This document shows positions 6,436 through 11,650 of a stretch of 15,595 nt of DNA, in pieces. The position numbers and the translations under genes were made by a program. The notes under the pieces were generated by a model, which was not told where the DNA came from, did no database searches, and saw only the letters and a list, made by a program, of their open reading frames with translations. The stretch lies in the NCBI GenBank assembly GCA_903928275.1, contig CAIYQJ010000059.1, positions 1 through 15,595 on the forward strand, written 5' to 3'. Within the stretch, counting starts at the first letter, position 1. Each line of letters begins with the position of its first letter. This stretch comes from an uncultured Chloroflexota bacterium. GTDB taxonomy: Bacteria; Chloroflexota; Limnocylindria; Limnocylindrales; CSP1-4.

Positions 6436-7721
6436 TGGCCGGTCGCGTCGAGATCCTCGATGGCGACCTCGTCGCGGGGCTGTCGGCCGACCAGCTGGCG
6501 TCGCGATTCGGGACGCCGCTCTACGTCTACGACATGGACGTCATCGAGCGACGGGTCTCGGCGCTTCGCTCCGTCCTCCCGGGGGTCGTCGACATCGCGT
6601 ACGCGATGAAGGCGAACCCCGCCCTCGCGGTCGTGTCGTTCATCGGCGGGCTCGGCCTCGGAGTGGACGTCGCGTCCGGCGGCGAGCTCGCGACGGCGCT
6701 CCGGGCCGGCATCCCGGCCGGGCGGATCGTCGTCACCAGGCCGGGCAAGCGGGACGACGAGCTCGCCGCGGCCGTCGACGCGGGGGTGCGTGCGGTGACG
6801 GTCGAGAGCCTCGGCGAGCTCGCGCGGCTGGAGCGGATCGCCGCCGACCGGGGCCGGCACGTCCCGGTCCTCCTCCGCGCGTCGGTCGACGGATCGTCGC
6901 GCGTCGAGCGGGTCAGGATCGTCGGCGACGGGGGTGCCGGCAAGTTCGGCATGGCCGACGCCGACCTATTCGCGGCGGCACGCTCGGCAGGGCGATCGCA
7001 GCACCTCGACGTCCTCGGGGTCCACCGGTTCGGCGCATCGAACGTGACGGACGCGGCCGCTCTCGAGGCTCACGTCATCGAGACCGTGGAGCTGGGCCGG
7101 GAGGTCGCCGTGGCCGCGCGAGCGCCGCTCCGGCTCGTGGACGCGGGCGGCGGGCTCGGGGTCCCGTACGGCCCCGTGGACGAGCCGCTGGACCTGGTCG
7201 ACCTGGGGCGTCGTGTCTCACGGGCCGCGGAGGGCTGGGCGGTCGCGCACGACACCCGCGGCATGCGGCTCCTCATCGAGCCGGGACGGTTCCTCGTGGG
7301 TCCCGCCGGCGCCTACCTCGCCCGCGTGGTCGACCGCAAGCGCGCCGGCGAGGGCCATGTGGCGGTCCTCGATGGCGGCATCCACCACCTCCTGCGGCCG
7401 GCCCTCGTAGGGCAGGAGCACCGCGTCCGGGTGCTCGGGACGCGCCGGCGTCGCGACAGCTCGCGGCCCGTCACGATCGCGGGGCCACTCTGTTCGGGCC
7501 TCGACGTCCTCGCCGCCTCCGCGACGCTGCCGCTGCCGGACGCGGGCGACGTCATCGCCGTCCTCGACGCCGGCGCCTACGGGTTCACCGAGTCGATGCC
7601 GCTCTTCCTGTCGCACCCGGTGCCCGCGGAGGTCGCGGTCCGGCACGGCCGCGCGCACGTGATCCGGGCGCGCGTCGAACCGGAGACCTGGCTCGCGACG
7701 CAGGTCGTGCCGTCCTGGTGA
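6435..7721 (+). CDS. lysA: Diaminopimelate decarboxylase-like PLP enzyme
   Basis: A 428-residue fold-type III (alanine racemase-like) decarboxylase. Lys59 in YAMKANP carries PLP; DVASGGEL (78-85), DAGGGLG (236-242) and EPGR (282-285) hold the phosphate and cofactor; Cys353 is the catalytic cysteine. Several LysA-specific motifs differ. The usual HIGSQ region reads HRFGASN (197-203), the CESGD motif reads CSGLD (353-357), and the YNSRPRPAE region reads LFLSHPVPAE (390-399). These look closer to other group III decarboxylases, so the substrate is less certain than the fold. ATG 6435 shares its A with the dapD stop codon TGA, so translation is coupled. As the last gene of dapB-dapA-dapD-lysA, making lysine from meso-diaminopimelate is the likely role. 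Symbol given on context. Confidence 0.8.
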   Translation: MAGRVEILDGDLVAGLSADQLASRFGTPLYVYDMDVIERRVSALRSVLPGVVDIAYAMKANPALAVVSFIGGLGLGVDVASGGELATALRAGIPAGRIVVTRPGKRDDELAAAVDAGVRAVTVESLGELARLERIAADRGRHVPVLLRASVDGSSRVERVRIVGDGGAGKFGMADADLFAAARSAGRSQHLDVLGVHRFGASNVTDAAALEAHVIETVELGREVAVAARAPLRLVDAGGGLGVPYGPVDEPLDLVDLGRRVSRAAEGWAVAHDTRGMRLLIEPGRFLVGPAGAYLARVVDRKRAGEGHVAVLDGGIHHLLRPALVGQEHRVRVLGTRRRRDSSRPVTIAGPLCSGLDVLAASATLPLPDAGDVIAVLDAGAYGFTESMPLFLSHPVPAEVAVRHGRAHVIRARVEPETWLATQVVPSW

Positions 7722-7737
7722 GACGGCGCGGCCACGC

Positions 7738-7777
7738 CGCCGTGCCGCCGTGCCGCGGTGCCGCCGCCCCGCCGTGC
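7738..7777. repeat. 8-bp tandem repeat, five units
   Basis: Five consecutive 8-base units lie between the convergent lysA and histidine kinase genes: CGCCGTGC twice, CGCGGTGC, CGCCGCCC and CGCCGTGC. The tract starts 16 bases after the lysA stop. It is non-coding, contains no U-run, and could arise by slippage. A role in slowing or ending transcription between convergent genes is possible but not shown. Confidence 0.7.
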
Positions 7778-7816
7778 CCAACCCCGGCTCGGATGCGGGC
7801 GACCCGGTGCGCGGCG

Positions 7817-8896
7817 TCAGTCGAGACGGGGGATCCGGACCCGGAACGTGGTCCCGTGGCCCGCGACGCCGTCGCTCTCGGCCCGGATCGTCCCGCCGTG
7901 CGCCGCGACGAGATCGCGCGCGATCGTCAGCCCGAGGCCGCTCCCGCCGCCGTCGGCGCGCCGCTCGAAGCGGTCGAAGACGCGCTCGAGGTCCGCGGGA
8001 CGGATCCCCTCGCCCGTGTCGGCGACGGTCACCTCCACCCACGCCCCGTCCACGCGCGCGCCGACCCGGACCGAGCCCCCGCTCGGCGTGTGACGGATCG
8101 CGTTGACGACGAGGTTCGCGACGACCTCGCGGAGGCGGACCGGGTCCGCGTCGAGCCGGATCGCCGGCCCCGGCGCCACGTCCAGCGAGACTCCAGCCTC
8201 GCGGGCAGCGGCCTCGTGACCCGCGGCGACGTCGGCGAGAAGGCGCGGGACGTCCACCTCCTCGCGGTAGAGCGGGAGCGCCCCGGCCTCCGCGAGCGAG
8301 ACGGTGCGCAGGTCGTCGAGGAGCCGGCTCATGACGGCCGTCTCGGCGAGGACACCGGCGAGGTGCGCGTCGTCGCGCGGATGGACGCCGTCGAGCATCG
8401 CCTCTACGCTCCCGCCGATGACCGCCAGCGGCGTCCGAAGCTCGTGGGTCACGTCCGCGAGCAGGGACTGGCGGTCGCTCCGGGATCGGTCCAGGCGCTC
8501 GGCCATCGCGTTGAACGAGGCGCCGAGCCGGCGCACCGGACGCGGCCCCCCGACCGGCACCCTCACGCCGGGCTCCCCGTCGGCGAGGCGCTCCGTGGCG
8601 TCCGCGATCGACGCGAGCGGCCCGACGGCACGTCCGAAGATCCGTGTGCCCGCGGCGATCGAGACGACGAGCACGAGGACCACCGCGAGCGCCGTGGGCG
8701 CGGACGCTCCGCTGCCGGGCGCCACGACGCCGAGCACCGTGGCGGCGACCCAGGTGGCGAGCGCGGTGACGAGGCCCACGAAGAGGACCAGGGCCAGGAG
8801 GAGACAGCCGACGAACCCGGTCGCATGCCGGGGGCCGCGGCGGCGCTCCCACGATGCGCGGTCAGGCAGACCTCGGCGCTCCCCGCCGTCGCTCAC
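7817..8896 (-). CDS. Two-component sensor histidine kinase
   Basis: A 359-residue inner-membrane kinase. Two hydrophobic segments (about 28-52 and 67-83) are separated by only about 15 residues, so there is almost no extracellular sensor domain. A HAMP linker runs from about 85 to 137. The phosphoacceptor is His151 in THELRTPL. The ATPase domain has the N box NLVVNAIRHT (261-270), G1 DTGEGI (293-298), F box VFDRF (306-310) and G2 GSGLGL (318-323). All catalytic boxes are intact. The GTG at 8896 overlaps the stop of the response regulator gene (GTGA), so the pair is translationally coupled and almost certainly cognate. With so short a loop the signal may be sensed in the membrane or through a partner, for which the small membrane protein encoded upstream in the same operon is a candidate. 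Confidence 0.93.
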   Translation of the reverse strand: MSDGGERRGLPDRASWERRRGPRHATGFVGCLLLALVLFVGLVTALATWVAATVLGVVAPGSGASAPTALAVVLVLVVSIAAGTRIFGRAVGPLASIADATERLADGEPGVRVPVGGPRPVRRLGASFNAMAERLDRSRSDRQSLLADVTHELRTPLAVIGGSVEAMLDGVHPRDDAHLAGVLAETAVMSRLLDDLRTVSLAEAGALPLYREEVDVPRLLADVAAGHEAAAREAGVSLDVAPGPAIRLDADPVRLREVVANLVVNAIRHTPSGGSVRVGARVDGAWVEVTVADTGEGIRPADLERVFDRFERRADGGGSGLGLTIARDLVAAHGGTIRAESDGVAGHGTTFRVRIPRLD

Positions 8897-9597
8897 GCTC
8901 CCGGCTCCCGAGCAGCCCCGGGCTCCGCGAGCGCGTAGCCCACGCCGTGCACCGTCCGGATGTACCGCGGGGCACCCGGGTCGGGCTCGAGCTTCCGGCG
9001 GAGGTTCTTCACGTGTCCGTCGATCGCCCGCTCGTACGTCTCCAGGCTGAACCCGTGGACCGCGTCGAGGAGCTGACCGCGGGTGAACACGCGCCCGGGC
9101 TCGCGCACGAGGGTCGCCAGGAGCTCGAACTCGGTCGGCGTGAGCGTGACGACGCGGCCGCCGGCCGTGACGCGATGGCGACCAAGATCCACGTCGAGGT
9201 CGCCGACGACGACGCGATCCGTGGGCCGCGCGGCCGCCTCGACGCGCCGAAGCACGGCGCGGACCCGTGCAACGAGCTCCTTCGGGCTGAAGGGCTTCAC
9301 GACGTAGTCGTCCGCGCCGAGCTCGAGGCCGGCCACGCGATCGCTCTCGTCGCCGCGCGCCGTCAGGACGACGATCGGGACGGGAGATCCGCGTCGGAGG
9401 GCCCGGATGACGTCGAGCCCGTCGATGGCGGGCAGCCCCAGGTCGAGGATGACGGCATCCGGCCGCTGTGCGTGCGCCGCGGCCAGCCCCGACTCGCCGT
9501 CGCCGGCGAGGAGGACGGCGAAGCCGGCGTGCTCGAGGTAGTCGCGGACGAGTGCGGCGATCTGCGGCTCGTCCTCGACGACGAGGATCGTGCGCAT
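8893..9597 (-). CDS. OmpR/PhoB-family response regulator
   Basis: A 234-residue DNA-binding response regulator. The receiver domain (about 1-115) has the acidic pocket VEDE (7-10), phosphoacceptor Asp52 in LDLGLP, Thr79 in VLTARG and Lys101 in KPFSP. The winged-helix effector domain follows, with TPTEFELLATLVREPG around 155-170 and VKNLRRKLEPD near 204-214, and the family's ending RTVHGVGYAL. ATG 9597 has a GGAG 5 bases upstream, which separates it from the longer arginine-rich frame reaching further upstream. It is the middle gene of the operon: membrane protein, regulator, kinase. Its likely target is its own promoter, where an 11-bp direct repeat lies at 10179-10200, the spacing this family uses. 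The ligand or stress is unknown. Confidence 0.95.
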   Translation of the reverse strand: MRTILVVEDEPQIAALVRDYLEHAGFAVLLAGDGESGLAAAHAQRPDAVILDLGLPAIDGLDVIRALRRGSPVPIVVLTARGDESDRVAGLELGADDYVVKPFSPKELVARVRAVLRRVEAAARPTDRVVVGDLDVDLGRHRVTAGGRVVTLTPTEFELLATLVREPGRVFTRGQLLDAVHGFSLETYERAIDGHVKNLRRKLEPDPGAPRYIRTVHGVGYALAEPGAAREPGA

Positions 9598-9631
9598 GGC
9601 GCTCCGGAAGTGGGTCGGGGCGAGATGAGGC

Positions 9632-9661
9632 GACGCCGGCCGAGGATACCCGGCCGACGTC
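9632..9661. repeat. Imperfect 10-bp inverted repeat before the response regulator
   Basis: GACGCCGGCC (9632-9641) and GGCCGACGTC (9652-9661) are reverse complements with one mismatch around a 10-base loop. It lies in the 88-base gap between the small membrane protein gene and the regulator gene on the minus strand. No U-run follows, so it may be an RNA-stability or partial-termination hairpin within the operon rather than a true terminator. Confidence 0.4.
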
Positions 9662-9685
9662 GTGATGGGGAGGGGGAGCCGCCGG

Positions 9686-10102
9686 TCAGCCGGCGGGGGT
9701 GGCGTCCGGAGGTCGGGCCGCGGCCGAGTCGTCGGCGTGGAGGCTGCGGTGGATCTCGGCGATCCACTGCCGGCGGGGATCGGACGGGTCACCCGGACCG
9801 CCGAGCGGACCGGAGCGACCGGGGCCGCCGGGACCCATCGGGGCACCGGGGCCGCCGGGGCCGGCCCATGGCCCATGGCCGTGTCCCCATCGTCCCCGTC
9901 GCGCGCCGGCGAGCGCGAAGAAGACGAACCCGACGAAGAGGAGGAAGAACAGGAACCCGAGGCCCGGGAAGCCGCCGGTCACGATGACCGTGGTACCCGC
10001 AGCAGCGGCGCTGGAGGTGAGGCCGACCTGGTAGCCGATGAGTCCCCCGACGACCGCGACGAGGCCGAGGAGAAAGACCCCGAGGAGTCCCCTGCGAAGC
10101 AT
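9686..10102 (-). CDS. Small two-helix membrane protein with Gly/Pro tail
   Basis: A 138-residue protein that I do not recognise as a named family. Two hydrophobic helices (about 5-27 and 46-66) are joined by a Ser/Ala/Gly loop. A basic stop-transfer patch with histidines, RRGRWGHGHGPW (68-79), is followed by a Gly/Pro-rich collagen-like stretch (80-106). A short amphipathic helix with RRQWIAEIHRSLH (110-122) and an Ala/Pro tail end it. The ATG at 10102 is the first good start, with a GGGAG about 11 bases upstream, a little far. It is first in an operon with the response regulator and kinase. Small helical proteins with a flexible tail and a short terminal helix are common beside such kinases. 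An accessory or sensory role is plausible but unproven. Confidence 0.75.
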   Translation of the reverse strand: MLRRGLLGVFLLGLVAVVGGLIGYQVGLTSSAAAAGTTVIVTGGFPGLGFLFFLLFVGFVFFALAGARRGRWGHGHGPWAGPGGPGAPMGPGGPGRSGPLGGPGDPSDPRRQWIAEIHRSLHADDSAAARPPDATPAG

Positions 10103-10128
10103 GGTGATGGTGTCTCCCGTGTGCGAAG

Positions 10129-10143
10129 CCCGGGACGCCCGGG
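10129..10143 (-). repeat. Hairpin in the 5' leader of the small membrane protein gene
   Basis: CCCGGG, loop ACG, CCCGGG gives a 6-bp perfect GC stem 27 bases before the ATG at 10102 and upstream of its weak Shine-Dalgarno. If transcribed it would form a stable small hairpin in the mRNA leader. No function is assigned. Confidence 0.35.
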
Positions 10144-10178
10144 TGGTTGCTTGACTGGGATCACGTTCGCACCCGGAT

Positions 10179-10200
10179 GTGTGGGTCTCGTGTGGGTCGC
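10179..10200. promoter_or_regulatory. 11-bp direct repeat, likely response-regulator box
   Basis: GTGTGGGTCTC (10179-10189) is followed immediately by GTGTGGGTCGC (10190-10200), ten of eleven bases identical. OmpR/PhoB regulators bind as head-to-tail dimers to 10-11 bp direct repeats, and this one lies 77 bases upstream of the operon that encodes such a regulator. Autoregulation is the natural inference. I could not place a -10 or -35 for the minus-strand operon with confidence. Confidence 0.5.
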
Positions 10201-10272
10201 ATGCCGGTTCGATGGGCGATGGCCAGATGTCTTCCCACCCCGCTCTGCCACGGCGGCTGCTGACGGGAGGTC

Positions 10273-10315
10273 GGCTATTGACAGTAGCCATGAAGGCGAC
10301 GTAGCATAGCCATGA
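10273..10315 (+). promoter_or_regulatory. Strong promoter with embedded repeats before the DUF4260-tetR genes
   Basis: TTGACA (10278-10283) is a perfect -35. TAGCAT (10302-10307) matches four of six -10 bases at 18-base spacing. GGCTA (10273-10277) and TAGCC (10285-10289) form an inverted repeat that brackets the -35. TAGCCATGA occurs twice (10285-10293 and 10307-10315), 22 bp apart or two helical turns, flanking the promoter core. A repressor bound here would block polymerase, and the TetR-family protein encoded two genes downstream is the obvious candidate. The promoter call is strong; the operator and its owner are inferred. Confidence 0.7.
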
Positions 10316-10422
10316 CGCCGGGCGAAGGCTCGGCGGGCGACGGCCCGGCGGGTGACGGGAGCCCGGCGATGGCCTGGCGGGCGACGGTCCGGCGGGCGAC
10401 CCGCGCCGACACGACGCGATGA
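10312..10422 (+). CDS. Possible 36-aa upstream ORF made of a GC-rich repeat
   Basis: An ATG 4 bases after the -10 opens a 36-codon frame ending in TGA at 10420-10422, 22 bases before the DUF4260 start. It translates the 15-bp repeat as Gly/Ala/Asp/Pro units (starting MTPGEGSAGDGPAGD). There is no Shine-Dalgarno and the transcript may start just inside the ATG. It is listed because it lies on the transcript; a chance frame is more likely than a real gene. Confidence 0.15.
   Translation: MTPGEGSAGDGPAGDGSPAMAWRATVRRATRADTTR
10327..10400. repeat. Imperfect 15-bp tandem repeat in the 5' leader
   Basis: Units GGCTCGGCGGGCGAC (10327), GGCCCGGCGGGTGAC (10342), a degenerate GGGAGCCCGGCGATG (10357), a 14-base GCCTGGCGGGCGAC (10372) and GGTCCGGCGGGCGAC (10386) follow each other. 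The tract lies between the promoter and the start of the DUF4260 gene. Unit length 15 keeps any reading frame, but the shorter fourth unit breaks it. Confidence 0.65.
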
Positions 10423-10444
10423 CTGCCACGCACAGACCGGAGAG

Positions 10445-10978
10445 ATGACGACGATGACGACGGAAACGGCGACGAACAGCGCAGCGACCGCGGCGAGGAT
10501 CGGCGAACGCGCCGACACGGCCTCGGCCCAGAGCCTCCACGCGGTCACGGGCATGCCGCGGATCCTCCTGCGGGCCGAGGGACTGGCGGCCCTCGCGGCG
10601 GGCGCCGGCCTCTACCTCCACCTCGGCGGCAACATCCTGTGGCTCGTTCCGCTGCTGCTGGCGGTGGACGTGTCGATGGCCGGGTATCTCGCGGGACCGC
10701 GTCCCGGCGCCCTCCTGTACAACCTCGCCCACAACTGGGCGGTCGGGGTCGCCGTCCTCGCCCTGGCGTGGTGGCTCGGGTCGCCGGAGGTCGCGCTCGT
10801 CGGAGCGGTCCTCGTGGCGCACACCGGGATGGACCGGGCCGCGGGGTACGGGCTCAAGTACCCCACGGCCTTCGCGGACACGCACCTGGGACGGCTCGGC
10901 CGGACGCCGCGACCCGCGGGCGCCACTGGGGGCGGGCCGGTGGGCATGACGGCCGCGGCCGACGAGTCGGGCCGTTGA
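10445..10978 (+). CDS. DUF4260 family integral membrane protein
   Basis: A 177-residue protein. After a Thr/Ala-rich N-terminus of about 35 residues comes LLRAEGLA (41-48), then hydrophobic helices at about 45-58, 64-83, 97-112 and 115-127. The family's conserved motifs are present: DVSMAGYLAGPRPGALLYNLAHN (75-97, key residues D75, G80, G84, N93, H96), AHTGMDRAAGYGLKYP (125-140) and FADTHLG (143-149). The C-terminus is a low-complexity tail. No biochemical function is known for DUF4260. The ATG at 10445 has GGAG only 2 bases away, and the ATG at 10454 has it at 11 bases, so the true start may be either. The stop overlaps the TTG of the tetR gene, so the two are coupled and the regulator probably controls this membrane protein. 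Confidence 0.88.
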   Translation: MTTMTTETATNSAATAARIGERADTASAQSLHAVTGMPRILLRAEGLAALAAGAGLYLHLGGNILWLVPLLLAVDVSMAGYLAGPRPGALLYNLAHNWAVGVAVLALAWWLGSPEVALVGAVLVAHTGMDRAAGYGLKYPTAFADTHLGRLGRTPRPAGATGGGPVGMTAAADESGR

Positions 10979-11553
10979 GCCCGGCCCGCGCCCGCACGTC
11001 GCTCCCCGCCATCATCGCCGCGGCCCGGGAGCTCCTCGAGGAGGGCGGCCTGGACGCCGTCTCGATGGTCGCGGTCGCGCGGCGCGTCGGGATCAGGCCT
11101 CCCTCGCTGTACAAGCACGTGCGCGACCGGGGCGATCTGCTCGCCGCGGTCGCGACGGCCGTGGCGCTCGATCTCGGGGACCTCGTGGCGGCGGCGGCCG
11201 AGCGGGCCGGCCCGGACCCGTCGGAACGCCTCCGCGCGCTCGCGGCCGCATACCGCTCGTTCGCCCTGGCGACGCCACGTTCGGCGGCCCTGCTGTTCGC
11301 GGGCGCCACGCCCGGTGCCGAGCCCACCCCTGCCGCACAGGCCGAGGCGGCTCGACCGGTCCTCGAGACCGTCCGCGCGATCGTCGGCGAGGAGCGGTCG
11401 CTGCCCGCGGCGCGTGTCGTGACCGCGTTCGCGTACGGCTTCGCGAGCATGGAAGCCGCGGGCGCCTTCCGGTTCGGCGGCGACGTCGCGGAGGCGTATC
11501 GCCTGGGCGTGGACGTCCTCCTCGCCGGGCTGGAGGCGGACGTAGGGCGGTGA
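10975..11553 (+). CDS. TetR-family transcriptional regulator with WHG-type C-terminus
   Basis: A 192-residue regulator. The N-terminal helix-turn-helix domain runs from about 10 to 55, with VSMVAVARRVGIRPPSLY (29-46) as the recognition unit. The C-terminal ligand-binding domain ends with FASMEAAGAFRFGGDVAEAY (156-175), typical of the WHG subgroup. No ATG or GTG occurs in frame near the expected N-terminus; the TTG at 10975 overlaps the preceding stop (TTGA) and is the best start. Its inducer is unknown. Genomic coupling and promoter repeats at 10273-10315 suggest it represses its own two-gene operon. The family call is firm. Confidence 0.88.
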   Translation: MSPARARTSLPAIIAAARELLEEGGLDAVSMVAVARRVGIRPPSLYKHVRDRGDLLAAVATAVALDLGDLVAAAAERAGPDPSERLRALAAAYRSFALATPRSAALLFAGATPGAEPTPAAQAEAARPVLETVRAIVGEERSLPAARVVTAFAYGFASMEAAGAFRFGGDVAEAYRLGVDVLLAGLEADVGR

Positions 11554-11638
11554 CCGCGGCGTCGCCGGCGCACGGCCCGCGCGATCGGCTCGCCGGCGCC
11601 CCGCGAGGCCGTTCGGCGAACGATCCGCGGTTCTCGGA

Positions 11639-11644
11639 TACCCT
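11639..11644 (+). promoter_or_regulatory. -10-like element for a leaderless molybdoenzyme gene
   Basis: TACCCT lies 6 bases before the GTG at 11651, and there is no Shine-Dalgarno in between or just upstream. A TANNNT hexamer at this distance is the usual arrangement for a leaderless transcript in high-GC bacteria. No recognisable -35 is seen. Confidence 0.4.
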
Positions 11645-11650
11645 GCGCGT

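Noticed and set aside
10352..10444. Upstream ATG extension of the DUF4260 protein
   Set aside because: The extra 31 residues are Arg-rich and translate the tandem repeat; the family-like part begins later and a GGAG lies just before 10445.
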